A DNA stretch of 64,000 nt from Flavihumibacter stibioxidans (GTDB taxonomy: Bacteria > Bacteroidota > Bacteroidia > Chitinophagales > Chitinophagaceae). The stretch spans positions 186,001-250,000 of the forward strand of contig NZ_MBUA01000023.1 of NCBI RefSeq assembly GCF_014332695.1, written 5' to 3'. Of this stretch, positions 42,714 to 51,908 are shown piece after piece; positions within the stretch are counted from its first letter, which is position 1; the number at the start of each line of letters is the position of its first letter. Below the pieces are notes generated by a model. That model had not been told where the DNA came from and ran no database searches. It saw only the letters and a list, made by a program, of their open reading frames with translations. Position numbers and translations under genes: made by a program.

Positions 42714-43316
42714 ATGGCAGATTTGAACTTAGGCAGGACCATTTTTGGCGACCCGGTGAATGCAGGAAATACCATGACTGAACAGGAAGCACTGGAATTA
42801 TTGCGCGATTGGGTACCGAATGAAAGGCTGCAACTGCATATGCGGCAGGTGGGCGCAGTGATGAAGGCCTGGGCCCTGGAAAAGGAAGGATTGACTGAAA
42901 CCCAGGCGCACCAGTGGTGGCTGGCGGGGGTATTGCACGATGCCGACTGGGACAAACATCCCGATCATCACTGCCGCATCATTATTGAGGAGCTGGAGAG
43001 CCGGCAGATTGACCCGGCGGTAATCCGCACCATCGCCTGCCATGGTCCACGGCATTTCGGCGTGGAGCCTGAAAGCGTGATGGAGAAGATGATTTATGTG
43101 TTTGATGAACTGTCGGGCTTTATCCATGCCGCCGCGCTGATTCGCCCCACCCGTTATGAAGGTATGGACGTGAAAAGCGTTCTGAAGAAAATGAAGACCC
43201 CCTCTTTTGCCGCCCAGGTGAACCGAGATGAGATCAATGACGCCCTCAGCCGGATCCAAACGCCGCTGGAGGAGATCATCGGATTTGTGCTGGAACACCA
43301 GGCCGGAGTGGCTTAA
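42714..43316 (+). CDS. HD-domain hydrolase
   Basis: 200 residues. LQLHMRQVGAVMKAWALE, WWLAGVLHDADWDKHPDHH and IRTIACHG provide the H...HD...D metal ligands of the HDIG-like superfamily. Such proteins hydrolyse phosphate monoesters or nucleotides, but the substrate is not evident. ATG 42714 is used; the ATG at 42774 is also possible and would begin closer to the HD domain. Divergent from rplM. Confidence 0.82.
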   Translation: MADLNLGRTIFGDPVNAGNTMTEQEALELLRDWVPNERLQLHMRQVGAVMKAWALEKEGLTETQAHQWWLAGVLHDADWDKHPDHHCRIIIEELESRQIDPAVIRTIACHGPRHFGVEPESVMEKMIYVFDELSGFIHAAALIRPTRYEGMDVKSVLKKMKTPSFAAQVNRDEINDALSRIQTPLEEIIGFVLEHQAGVA

Positions 43317-43333
43317 GAAGCAGCCATGCGGCA

Positions 43334-44173
43334 TTAACTACGCCTGGTCGTTTCCCACACCACCGGGTTCAATGGCGTATCAATCGGTTCCCCGATAGTA
43401 GCCCCCGGGCACCAGGTGACCCAGTCGAGTTCCTGGTTTTTATTCTCCGGTGCCTTCAGCTTCATGTCGCGGTCCATATAGATGATGGTCATCACTTTCC
43501 GCATCTGGTCTGTAGTATTGGCACCCGCCCGGTGGAATACCCAGCCGGAATGAAAACTAATTTCTCCCGCGTCGAATGGTTCCACCACATGGGTGAAATC
43601 GGTTACCCTTAACCGTTGCTGGATGAGCAGTTCGGATTCATCACTGATTTCCAGTTCCCTCCCTTCCACAATAACCTGGCTGCCGGCGCTGAACTCCAGC
43701 GGCCCCATTTCAAGGGGTGTGGCCTGCAGGGGAATCCAGGCGGTGATGGTTTTATCCGTTTCCAATGGCCAGTAATACTGGTCGGCATGCCAGGGAGTGA
43801 AACCGCCGCCGGGTTCTTTAAACAAGGCCTGGTCGTGGTAGATACGTGTTCCCTCCACCTGCATCAGGTCGGCCGCGATCTTAGCCAGCCTTTTACTGCA
43901 AACCAGTTCTTTGATGGATTCATTTTCCCGCCAGAGATTAAAGAGTTGCAAAAATGCCTTGCCGTAGGTGGATCGCTCCGCAAGTGTGGTGGTTACCTTA
44001 TTCATGCTGTCTACCTGCCTGGTGATGATGTCGTTGAAATAACCAAGGGTTGATTCATCAAGCACCTGTTTCAGTTTGATGAAACGGTTCTGCTGGTAAC
44101 ATTCAATTTGTTCCGGATTGAGCTGGTAGGGCTCCCGGAGGATGGATGCGATAGATTCTGGTATGGCTGGCAT
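43334..44173 (-). CDS. Phytanoyl-CoA dioxygenase family protein (Fe/2-oxoglutarate oxygenase)
   Basis: 279 residues. A jelly-roll oxygenase with the iron ligands HxD in TPWHADQYYWPL and the distal His plus oxoglutarate-binding Arg in EISFHSGWVFHRAGANTTDQMRKVMTIIY. N-terminal helices (ECYQQNRFIKLKQVLDESTLGYFNDII) fit the PhyH family. It probably hydroxylates a small molecule; bacterial PhyH members act in secondary metabolism or on amino acids, and the substrate here is unknown. Convergent with the HD gene, 17 bp apart. Confidence 0.85.
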   Translation of the reverse strand: MPAIPESIASILREPYQLNPEQIECYQQNRFIKLKQVLDESTLGYFNDIITRQVDSMNKVTTTLAERSTYGKAFLQLFNLWRENESIKELVCSKRLAKIAADLMQVEGTRIYHDQALFKEPGGGFTPWHADQYYWPLETDKTITAWIPLQATPLEMGPLEFSAGSQVIVEGRELEISDESELLIQQRLRVTDFTHVVEPFDAGEISFHSGWVFHRAGANTTDQMRKVMTIIYMDRDMKLKAPENKNQELDWVTWCPGATIGEPIDTPLNPVVWETTRRS

Positions 44174-44259
44174 AGCGTCATATTTGGGGTATCGCAGGAA
44201 TTCAGTTTTGGGTAACCTGCTGCTGTTCGACAGTCAATTTACCCAAATAACCAGAACAT

Positions 44260-44299
44260 AAAAAACAGGGAGCACCGGCGAAATTTCCGATGCTCCCTG
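44260..44299 (-). terminator. Rho-independent terminator of the sus operon
   Basis: CAGGGAGCA (44266-44274) and TGCTCCCTG (44291-44299) form the stem with an extra CGG/CCG pair inside. Six A at 44260-44265 give the T-run on the minus strand. It follows the SusF-like gene and the 42-bp palindrome. Confidence 0.75.
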
Positions 44300-44306
44300 G
44301 GGTATG

Positions 44307-44348
44307 CGTCTGACGCGCGTCTGACGTACGTCAGACGCGCGTCAGACG
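44307..44348. repeat. Perfect 42-bp palindrome of the GTCTGAC family
   Basis: Two GTCTGAC units face two GTCAGAC units with no spacer; each half is 21 bp. It begins 1 bp after the stop codon of the SusF-like gene. Such a structure would extrude a very stable cruciform or RNA hairpin just before the operon terminator. Confidence 0.9.
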
Positions 44349-44349
44349 G

Positions 44350-45495
44350 TTATTGCGTAACGATGAATTTGCTGGTGGCGAAATTCACGTTGATTTTGTA
44401 GGTTCCGCTGGTGGCCGGACCGGGGAAGTTCTGCGGCTTATCATAGCCAAAGGTTCCGCCGGCAGACAATCCGGGCAGGGAATTATCGGCAACGGAATAT
44501 TTATGATCCCAACTTCCGTTAACCGGCAGGAGCAAGTACTCTTTTCCACCGGCCAATGCAATACTCAGCTCCCACTCCACTGAATTCAGGCGCGTGAATT
44601 GCTGGGCTGGTACTGGTACAGGGTTGCTCCAGTCGCCGGGTGTGGCGCTTCCTACCATGAAAAGATTCTCCGGCAGGTTGTTTTCGGTATAAGGTGTCAC
44701 CGTGAATTTACCAGCCTGGAAATCCAGCACAATTTTGTACATCCCATCTGCTGTCGGACCCGGGAAATTGCTGCTGAGGTTGAATCCGAAATCTCCGCCA
44801 TCAGACAATCCGGGTTTGGTATTATCTGCCACAGAGAATTTATTATCCCAGCTTCCGTTTACCGGGAGTATCAGGTATTGTTTTCCTCCTTTCATGTTGA
44901 ACACTCCGGCCCAGGTGGTTTCATCCAGGCGGGCGAACTCCTGGCTGGGTGCGGGCACCGGGTTGGTCCAGCCGCCTTCCGTAGCATCACCCACGATGAA
45001 TAGTTTGCCGGATACCGGCAACGCCACTTTCGGAGGAACCTTGTAGGGCGTCATTTTCATGGCGATCACATTGGAGCCAAGCTGTTCATTATTGTTCGCG
45101 TAGGATGATGTCAGCCTTACTTCCATATCATATGGCACATTAAAGCTGAATCCCTTTGCGAGCAGGATCTCATTGATCTCTTTTGCAAGGAAAGAAGTGG
45201 ACAATGCGCCACTAACAACGCGTGAGGCTGCGGTAGCGAAGTTCTTTCCCGCCTGGTCGATCTCGATCAGGTACTTATATTTAGCGGTATCAGTTGCATA
45301 TTTCGGGCTGGACCAGTTAAGGGTCAAGGCAGTCGTCAGTGAGTCCGAAGGTGCCGGTGCAATGGTTGTGGCCGAAGCGGTTAGGACAGGCGCCGTTCCG
45401 TTAGCGTAAACCGGCAGGTCGTCTACTTTCTCGCAGGCTGTAAACAGGGTAGTCAACAGCGTGGCAAAAAAGAAAAGTTTTGAAAAATATTTCAT
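44350..45495 (-). CDS. SusF-like outer-membrane starch-binding lipoprotein (two tandem modules)
   Basis: 381 residues. A lipoprotein signal ends in LFTAC (Cys20), followed by a SusE/F N-terminal Ig-like domain (NGTAPVLTAS). Two repeated carbohydrate-binding modules follow, each starting LF(I/M)VG(D/S)AT.G.W.NPVP and containing YL(I/L)LPVNGSWD.K(F/Y)SVADN. The SusE-like neighbour has one such module. It should bind starch at the cell surface alongside SusC/SusD. It is the last gene of the sus operon, 27 nt after the SusE-like gene. Confidence 0.88.
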   Translation of the reverse strand: MKYFSKLFFFATLLTTLFTACEKVDDLPVYANGTAPVLTASATTIAPAPSDSLTTALTLNWSSPKYATDTAKYKYLIEIDQAGKNFATAASRVVSGALSTSFLAKEINEILLAKGFSFNVPYDMEVRLTSSYANNNEQLGSNVIAMKMTPYKVPPKVALPVSGKLFIVGDATEGGWTNPVPAPSQEFARLDETTWAGVFNMKGGKQYLILPVNGSWDNKFSVADNTKPGLSDGGDFGFNLSSNFPGPTADGMYKIVLDFQAGKFTVTPYTENNLPENLFMVGSATPGDWSNPVPVPAQQFTRLNSVEWELSIALAGGKEYLLLPVNGSWDHKYSVADNSLPGLSAGGTFGYDKPQNFPGPATSGTYKINVNFATSKFIVTQ

Positions 45496-45522
45496 GGCAT
45501 CAATGCTTTTAAGTTGGATGGA

Positions 45523-46347
45523 TTACTGTTTTACCACGGTGAATTTTCCACGCTGGAAATCGACTGTGATTTTATAGGTGCCTGCAGCTGCCGGGCCAGG
45601 TATGTCCTTGGCCTGCTCGCGGTTGAAATCACCACCGTTTGCCAGTCCGGGTACAGTATCATCAGGTACATTATATTTGGCCCATTCACCGTTTTTCGGA
45701 ATCAGCAGATAGGCGCCTCCTCCTACCAGGTTGAGGGTGAGTTCATACAAAGTTTCACTCAGCTGGGTAAACTGCTGTGTTGGTACCGGAACGGGGTTGG
45801 TCCATCCGCCGGGTGTGGCGCTGCCCACAATAAACAGTGTGCCGGTGGCCGGAGGAGTAACCTTGGGGGGAATCGCATAAGGCGTCACCTTCATCTGGAG
45901 CGTGTTGGAATATAACAGAGCAGCGGAGCTACCCAGGGTAGATTTTATACGCGCTTCGATATTGTGTTCAATTTTAGGCAAAAGCACCAGTGTATTCAAC
46001 AGGAGATCATTCAATTCCGACACTTTGAAGGTTTTGCTGAGGTCCTTGCTGATGGCAACAGAAGCTTTATTGGGATTGGTAAAATTCGAACCCACCGTAT
46101 CTATCTCCAGCACATAGTTCACATCCTGGGAACTGATGCCTGTGGTGAATTGATAATTGGGGTTGGTCCAGCTGAATTTTAGCGCCTCCTTATCAGCATT
46201 GATAAAATCCAGCACAGGCGCTGCCGTGGATGCTGCCAGGACAGGTGCGGTACCGCCCTCGTAATATATTTTGTTCTCATCCTTCTTGCATGACCAGATA
46301 GCGGTCGTGGCAGCAAGTAAGAACATAATCCGGGTTAACAATTTCAT
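45523..46347 (-). CDS. SusE-like outer-membrane starch-binding lipoprotein (one module)
   Basis: 274 residues from ATG 46347 (MKLLTRIMFLLAATTAIWSC). The lipobox Cys lies near residue 20 and a SusE N-terminal domain (GGTAPVLAAST, then LKFSWTNPNYQF) follows. One C-terminal binding module (LFIVGSATPGGWTNPVPVPTQQF, LLIPKNGEWAKYNVPDD) is homologous to the two in the downstream gene, so a duplication produced the pair. It follows the SusD gene by 27 nt from the chosen start. Confidence 0.88.
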   Translation of the reverse strand: MKLLTRIMFLLAATTAIWSCKKDENKIYYEGGTAPVLAASTAAPVLDFINADKEALKFSWTNPNYQFTTGISSQDVNYVLEIDTVGSNFTNPNKASVAISKDLSKTFKVSELNDLLLNTLVLLPKIEHNIEARIKSTLGSSAALLYSNTLQMKVTPYAIPPKVTPPATGTLFIVGSATPGGWTNPVPVPTQQFTQLSETLYELTLNLVGGGAYLLIPKNGEWAKYNVPDDTVPGLANGGDFNREQAKDIPGPAAAGTYKITVDFQRGKFTVVKQ

Positions 46348-46374
46348 ATCTGAAATGATTTTGATGGTTAGCAA

Positions 46375-47973
46375 TTAGAATCCGGTATTCTGACTCAGGT
46401 TCGGGTTGGCTGTTCTGTTGGCAGCCGGGATGGGGAACAGGTTATATTTACTGTCCACTGCGGTTCCGGAAGAAACCCCTCCCTTCCAGGGCCAGAGGTA
46501 TGCACCTGTAGTGAGCATTCCATAGCGGATCAGGTCTGTCCTGCGGTGACCTTCCCAATACAGTTCCCTTCCTCTTTCATCAAGGATGGTCTGCAGCGTA
46601 AGGTCAGAAGCGTTCAGCCTGCCCACATCATTCGGACCATAGCTCTGACCATAGGCACGGAAACGGATTCTGTTCATATAGCCCAGTGCGGTGGTAATAT
46701 CGCCACCACCACCCTGCAGATGGGCTTCCGCATAGATCAGGAACATCTCAGACAGACGGAAAACCGGGAAATCAACATCGGCAAAATCACGGTTCACATC
46801 ATTGGTTGGCTGACCGTCTGAACGGATATTGATGTACTTACGTACATGCACACCCTGGCTGAACTCACTCACATTGGTAATATCAGCATTATTCAGGTTG
46901 GTGAACATCGCACGCCTGTCTGTAGCGCCGGTTTTATCAGCAAACAGGTTCACAAATGCCTTTGTTGTGCGATAACCATACCAGCCACCACCCACTCCAT
47001 AATCATTGTGATCATCACCTGCAGCTGCATGCACAAAGAAGGTAGTATTGCCATAACTCTGTGTTTTCAGGCCATCACAATTGATCACATACATGAATTC
47101 ATTGGCAGCTTTTTCATTATCGGCCATAAACACCTGGCGATAATCGGGATGCAGATCATACCCCGCATCGATCACCTTCTTGGCATAGGTCAGCGCGTCG
47201 GCATATCTCTCTGTTCCGGTATAGATTTTAGCATTCAGGTACATCCTGGCCAGCAGGGCCCAGGCAGCTCCCTGGTCAACCCGGCCATATTCCTGCGAAC
47301 GGGCAGCGGCCAGTTCCGTATCGATTTCCTGCAACTCCTTTTCAATATAAATAAAGAGGTCACCGCGTTTGATTTCAACCGGCAGGTCTGTACCAATCTT
47401 ATTCTCTTCCGTAATAAAAGTAGAGTAACCAAACAGGTCCATCATTACCCAGTAATTGAACGCACGAAGGAAGCGCACTTCCGCCCTGGTACGGGCAATT
47501 TCCTCAGCTGCAGCGCCGGTAATGCCACGGCCTGAAACTTTTTCGGCTGTAGATTCACGTAAGTACTCATTCGCAATGGTGATATTATACACCGGCCTGG
47601 CATACATACCCCTCAGGAACGGGTCATCACTGTTCCAGCGCAGGGCATGAAAATCATGGATGGTCTGGTCATTCCAGGAAACGATGGCCTCATCGGTGGG
47701 CAGTTCCTGCGCATTGAAAAATCCGCGGATAAAAGGAGACTGGGATCCTTCGTCAAGGCCCTGGATATCGGATTGTCCGGCAGGTCCCTGGTTACCGGTA
47801 GTAGCCATATTGCCATAAATCTTGGCCAATACGCTCTTATACCCCTCGGCTGTGGAATATACTGTTTCGGGCGTGAGGTCATTGGTTGGGAAGAGATCCA
47901 GTTTCTTGGAACAGGATGCTACCACCACCGCAGCCACTGCAACTATTGAGAGTTTTTTAATTATATTTTTCAT
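46375..47973 (-). CDS. SusD/RagB-family nutrient-binding lipoprotein
   Basis: 532 residues. The signal peptide ends in the lipobox VVASC (Cys21) followed by SKKLDLFPTNDLTPE, the usual SusD opening. Helical TPR-like units carry binding loops, and the C-terminus RDFADVDFPVFRLSEMFLIYAEAHL with ILDERGRELYWEGHRRTDLIRYG is the hallmark of the family. SusD forms the lid on the SusC channel and binds the oligosaccharide. It lies 18 bp downstream of the SusC gene. Confidence 0.95.
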   Translation of the reverse strand: MKNIIKKLSIVAVAAVVVASCSKKLDLFPTNDLTPETVYSTAEGYKSVLAKIYGNMATTGNQGPAGQSDIQGLDEGSQSPFIRGFFNAQELPTDEAIVSWNDQTIHDFHALRWNSDDPFLRGMYARPVYNITIANEYLRESTAEKVSGRGITGAAAEEIARTRAEVRFLRAFNYWVMMDLFGYSTFITEENKIGTDLPVEIKRGDLFIYIEKELQEIDTELAAARSQEYGRVDQGAAWALLARMYLNAKIYTGTERYADALTYAKKVIDAGYDLHPDYRQVFMADNEKAANEFMYVINCDGLKTQSYGNTTFFVHAAAGDDHNDYGVGGGWYGYRTTKAFVNLFADKTGATDRRAMFTNLNNADITNVSEFSQGVHVRKYINIRSDGQPTNDVNRDFADVDFPVFRLSEMFLIYAEAHLQGGGGDITTALGYMNRIRFRAYGQSYGPNDVGRLNASDLTLQTILDERGRELYWEGHRRTDLIRYGMLTTGAYLWPWKGGVSSGTAVDSKYNLFPIPAANRTANPNLSQNTGF

Positions 47974-47991
47974 ACTGCAATCATTTGTGGA

Positions 47992-50955
47992 TTAAAAGTC
48001 AATGTTCGCACCAATGGAGAAAATCCGGGGGCGGGGATAAATAGTATTATCAATACCCTCGTTCGATAATTCAGGATCCAGTCCCTTGTACTTGGTGATC
48101 ACGAACACGTTCTGAACGCTGGCCGACAAGCGGAGGTTGGCCCTGTTATCGAGGATCTTGCCAACCGTATAACCCAGGTTTATATTATCCAGCCTGAGGA
48201 ATGATGCGTTCTGCACGTAATAGTCCGACAGGTACTGGTTGTTATAAAACTTCGTATCAAAATAGTTGGTGGTAGTATTCTGGATAAAATTGATCGGGTT
48301 CTGGATATTGCGGAAGGATGCACGCTCGGAGTTAACGTTGCTGTAGGCATAGTTTCCGGCCATACCATGTGCAGCCAGTCCAACTGAAAACTTCCTGTAA
48401 GAAACCGAAGTGCTGAAACCGAAGAGGAAATCAGGCGCATACTGTTTATACAGGGAGCGGTCGGCCGCATCAATTTTACCATCGCGGTTCTGGTCTTCAT
48501 ACAAACCTTCAATCGGCAATCCGGTTTCCGGATCATATACCTGCTTGTAAACAAAGAAGGTATAAGGGCGATAACCCACCACATGTTTCTGGATGGTATT
48601 ACCGGTACCGCCACTGATTCCACCCACATCTATTCCGGTGAAATTCGGATCCTCCTGCTTCAGCAGGTTGGTGATTTCCGATTTCTGGTAAGTAACGTTA
48701 AAGCCCAGGTCCCAGGTAAGATCCTTGGTACGAACCGGCACGGTATTAAGCACAAATTCAACACCCCTGTTTTCAATATTACCCACATTGGTGGTAAGCA
48801 GGTTCACAAAGTTCGAACCGGGGGCAACTGGAACCTGGCTGAGCAGGTCTTCTGTTTTCTTCATATAGAAGTCAACGGAACCAGACAAACGGTTATTGAA
48901 GAACCCGAAATCGAGGCCAATGTTATTGGTGGTGGTGGTCTCCCATTTGATATTGGGATCATAACCGGCAGGGCGCAGGTAACTATAGAACACATTACCG
49001 AACATGTATTGCGCGGTAGGCGTACTTCTTGAATACCTGGGCAGGTATCCATAATAGTCACCGATATCCTGCTGACCGGTGATACCCCAACTCGCACGCA
49101 GTTTCAGGTCATTCACCACATTGCTGTTGGCAAAGAAATCCTGGTTTATGCGCCATGCCAGCGCCACTGCAGGGAAATAACCGATGCGATTGTCCGGTGA
49201 GAACTTGGAGCTGGCGTCTCTCCTGATGGAGGCAGTCAGCAGGTACTTACCGGCAAGGGTGTAGTTGATGCGTCCCAGGTAAGATTCCAGCCGGTACCTT
49301 GGTTCATCGAATTTGAAATTCGGTGTGGTACCCGGAATGATTTTACCATCCTGGCCATAAGACGCGAAATTATTATTGTGAGACAGGAAGTCCTGGTAGC
49401 TATGACCGACCAGCACATCAAACTTGCTGTTGATGGCATCCAGTTCCTTTGAATAGAACAGCGACACATCTGCCAGCTGGTTGCGCTTCCACTGCTCATA
49501 ATGCGTGAAGCGACCCTTGGTCTTGTAGTTGGTGGCAGACAACTGGTTGATATTATCATTACCCTGTCCGTCACTGTATTCAACACCCAGGTTTACCAGC
49601 ACATGCAGGTCGGGGAAGAAATGCAGTTTGTAATCAGCCTGAACGTTTCCGATGAAGCGGAACACATTGGAAGTATTGCTGCGCAGTCCGAGCAAACCAA
49701 CCGGGTTCCTGGTAGCCAGGTCAATCGGGTTCTGGTCTACCTGCAGCCACTCGAAATAATTACCAAACTTATTGTTGGAATAAACAGGCTTGGTAGGATC
49801 GAAAGTAACTGCGGCACCAATAGCGCCTTCGTCTGCGAAGTTGTTGGCAGTATTGGCGGTGCGGGCCGCGATGTTCAGGGAAAGGTGGTTGTCGAAGAAC
49901 TTGGGACTCAGGTTCAGCGAGGTGGAGAAACGATCGAACTCATTTGTTTTCAGCACACCTTCCTGGTTCAGGTAACCCACAGAAAAACGATAGGGTATTT
50001 TCTTCACAGAACCACTAACACTGAAGTTGTTGTCAAAGCCTGTAGCATTCTGGTATATCTCGTCCTGCCAATTGGTATTGGCTGTGCCCAGCAGTTTAAT
50101 ATAACTTTCTGTACCCTGTGCCTTCACCAGAGTGCGGAGTTCATCAGCACTTAACACATCTACCTGGTCAGTCACCTGGCCAACAGACAGCATGGTGCTG
50201 AAATTGAATTTCGGCTTTCCGCTGCTGCCTTTTTTAGTGGTGATGATAATTACACCATTGGATGCCCTTGAACCATACAAAGCCGTAGCGGACGCATCTT
50301 TCAGTACGCTCATGCTTTCAATGTCATTCGGGTTGATGGTGTTCAGGATATTGTTGGAACCAGCAACACCACCGCCATCAGTTGGTACCCCGTCGATCAC
50401 GATCAACGGGTCATTGTTGGCATTCAGGGAAGCCCCGCTTCGTACGCGGATCTTACTGCCGCCGCCGGCTGCACCACCACCTGTGGTAACCTGCAGACCA
50501 GCAACCTTACCCTGCAGCAACTGCTCGGGTGAGTTTTGCACACCTTTCTGAAATTCTTTTGGACCAATCGCTGTAACAGAGCCGGTAAGGTCTGATTTCC
50601 TTCTTGTTCCATAAGCCACCACTACCACTTCTCCCAGTGCTGCATTGTCGTTCACCAGCGTGATGTTGTAGGTATCGCTTTCTGTGATGGCAATTTCCTT
50701 CCCGGCATATCCCACAGAGGAAATTACCAGTGTTTTAGCGGAAGCAGGAACGGTAATGGAGAAGGTTCCATCCGTTCCGGTTTGCACACCAGCATTCGTG
50801 CCTTTAATAATTACAGAAGCCCCGATGAGCGGGTTCCCATCTCTGCTGTCTGTAATTTTTCCCGAAATGTTTCTGGTTTGTGCATAAACGCCCTGCTGCA
50901 TTATTGTCATGAACAATAACGGCAAGGCAATCGTAAGCAGACGTTTCAAGGACAT
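47992..50955 (-). CDS. SusC/RagA-family TonB-dependent outer-membrane transporter
   Basis: 987 residues from ATG 50955. A signal peptide (to VYAQ) is followed by a carboxypeptidase-regulatory-like N-terminal domain (ISGKITDSRDGNPLIGASVIIKGTNAGVQTG), then the segment EVVVVAYGTRRKSDLTGSV, the plug (RIRVRSGASLNANNDPLIVIDGVPTDG) and the beta barrel ending in RPRIFSIGANIDF. It imports bound oligosaccharides, here most likely malto-oligosaccharides judging by the amylase and SusE/F genes. First gene of the operon; the twin inverted repeat upstream probably binds the NUDIX regulator. Confidence 0.96.
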   Translation of the reverse strand: MSLKRLLTIALPLLFMTIMQQGVYAQTRNISGKITDSRDGNPLIGASVIIKGTNAGVQTGTDGTFSITVPASAKTLVISSVGYAGKEIAITESDTYNITLVNDNAALGEVVVVAYGTRRKSDLTGSVTAIGPKEFQKGVQNSPEQLLQGKVAGLQVTTGGGAAGGGSKIRVRSGASLNANNDPLIVIDGVPTDGGGVAGSNNILNTINPNDIESMSVLKDASATALYGSRASNGVIIITTKKGSSGKPKFNFSTMLSVGQVTDQVDVLSADELRTLVKAQGTESYIKLLGTANTNWQDEIYQNATGFDNNFSVSGSVKKIPYRFSVGYLNQEGVLKTNEFDRFSTSLNLSPKFFDNHLSLNIAARTANTANNFADEGAIGAAVTFDPTKPVYSNNKFGNYFEWLQVDQNPIDLATRNPVGLLGLRSNTSNVFRFIGNVQADYKLHFFPDLHVLVNLGVEYSDGQGNDNINQLSATNYKTKGRFTHYEQWKRNQLADVSLFYSKELDAINSKFDVLVGHSYQDFLSHNNNFASYGQDGKIIPGTTPNFKFDEPRYRLESYLGRINYTLAGKYLLTASIRRDASSKFSPDNRIGYFPAVALAWRINQDFFANSNVVNDLKLRASWGITGQQDIGDYYGYLPRYSRSTPTAQYMFGNVFYSYLRPAGYDPNIKWETTTTNNIGLDFGFFNNRLSGSVDFYMKKTEDLLSQVPVAPGSNFVNLLTTNVGNIENRGVEFVLNTVPVRTKDLTWDLGFNVTYQKSEITNLLKQEDPNFTGIDVGGISGGTGNTIQKHVVGYRPYTFFVYKQVYDPETGLPIEGLYEDQNRDGKIDAADRSLYKQYAPDFLFGFSTSVSYRKFSVGLAAHGMAGNYAYSNVNSERASFRNIQNPINFIQNTTTNYFDTKFYNNQYLSDYYVQNASFLRLDNINLGYTVGKILDNRANLRLSASVQNVFVITKYKGLDPELSNEGIDNTIYPRPRIFSIGANIDF

Positions 50956-51004
50956 AATCAAAAATTGAGCGTTTATAATAGAAGAATCGTTTCCTGTCCT
51001 GTTA

Positions 51005-51045
51005 TGTGTACTTTTTACATATTAATGATGTGTAAAAAGTACACA
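51005..51045 (-). promoter_or_regulatory. Twin operator upstream of susC (predicted NUDIX-regulator sites)
   Basis: Two 17-bp sites: 51005-51021 (TGTGTA-N5-TACATA) and 51029-51045 (TGTGTA-N5-TACACA, perfect), centres 24 bp apart, together forming a larger inverted repeat with 15-bp arms. A nearly identical site lies at 54825-54841 before the amylase-regulator operon. The minus strand of the second site contains TACTTTTT, a possible -7 box. The remaining bases of the 51046-51193 spacer show nothing else. Confidence 0.65.
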
Positions 51046-51193
51046 AACTTAGCTAGTTTTTTATAATGTTGTTAATAATCTGTAAACTTTTTTTGGTGGT
51101 CGTTCGGGTGTTTAAGCGGCAGGTGAAAGGGTGCGGGGATGGTTGTACAAAATCTCAACCTATCAAGACAGCCGGACGATCAGATATGCTGCT

Positions 51194-51898
51194 CTAGCTG
51201 ACTTTTTTTGCCTTTTTTCCGAATTTGGCCTGGTTGAATTTGTACAGTTTACCGGGGCGGTGCGGCACATCTTCCTCATATTCATTGAGATCTATGAGCC
51301 AGTCCATCATGAAGAATTTTTTCCGGAAATTCCGCCTGTCCAGCTTGATGTTCAGGATGGCTTCATACAGGCTCTGCAGTTCGCGGAGGGAGAATTTCCT
51401 GGGGAGAAGATTGAACACTACCGGGTGATCCTCCACGATCTCACGCAGCCTTTCCAAGCAGGTGGTCAGGATCTCAAAGTGATCAAAGGCCATCTCTTTG
51501 ATATCGTTAACCGGGTGCCAGTGTAATTCATTATCATTAAGCTTGAGCTGGTAATCCTTGATATTCACCAGCGAAAAATAGGTAGTGGTAATTACCCTTC
51601 CTGCAGGGTGGCGGTTCACTTTACCAAAAGTATGCACCTGTTCCAGGTACACATCATCGAGGCCGGTACGCTCTTTCAGGATGCGGTAAGACGCTGAATC
51701 AAGGTCTTCATCAGGGCGCACAAGATCTCCCAGCAGGGACCATTTTCCCTTATATTCCTTGATATTACACTTGATTACCAGTACTTTCAACTCACCATCT
51801 TCAAAACCAAAAATCACACAGTCTACGGAGAGGGCAATCCTGAAATAATCCTTGTCACTTAATTCACCCAGGTGGCTGAACCTCGAAATGTGCTTCAT
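51194..51898 (-). CDS. NrtR-type transcriptional regulator (degenerate NUDIX domain + wHTH)
   Basis: 234 residues from ATG 51898. A NUDIX fold (residues ~20-150) has a damaged catalytic box: GDLVRPDEDLDSASYRILKERTGL lacks the REx2EE core, so hydrolysis is unlikely. The C-terminal part (LLPRKFSLRELQSLYEAILN, KLDRRNFRKKFFMMDWL) is the winged HTH of NrtR-family regulators. In Bacteroidota such proteins control sugar-use genes by binding a sugar metabolite. The gene follows the amylase by 10 nt, and matching operators precede both this operon and susC, so it is the likely regulator of the starch locus. Confidence 0.88.
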   Translation of the reverse strand: MKHISRFSHLGELSDKDYFRIALSVDCVIFGFEDGELKVLVIKCNIKEYKGKWSLLGDLVRPDEDLDSASYRILKERTGLDDVYLEQVHTFGKVNRHPAGRVITTTYFSLVNIKDYQLKLNDNELHWHPVNDIKEMAFDHFEILTTCLERLREIVEDHPVVFNLLPRKFSLRELQSLYEAILNIKLDRRNFRKKFFMMDWLIDLNEYEEDVPHRPGKLYKFNQAKFGKKAKKVS

Positions 51899-51908
51899 AT
51901 CCGGCAAT

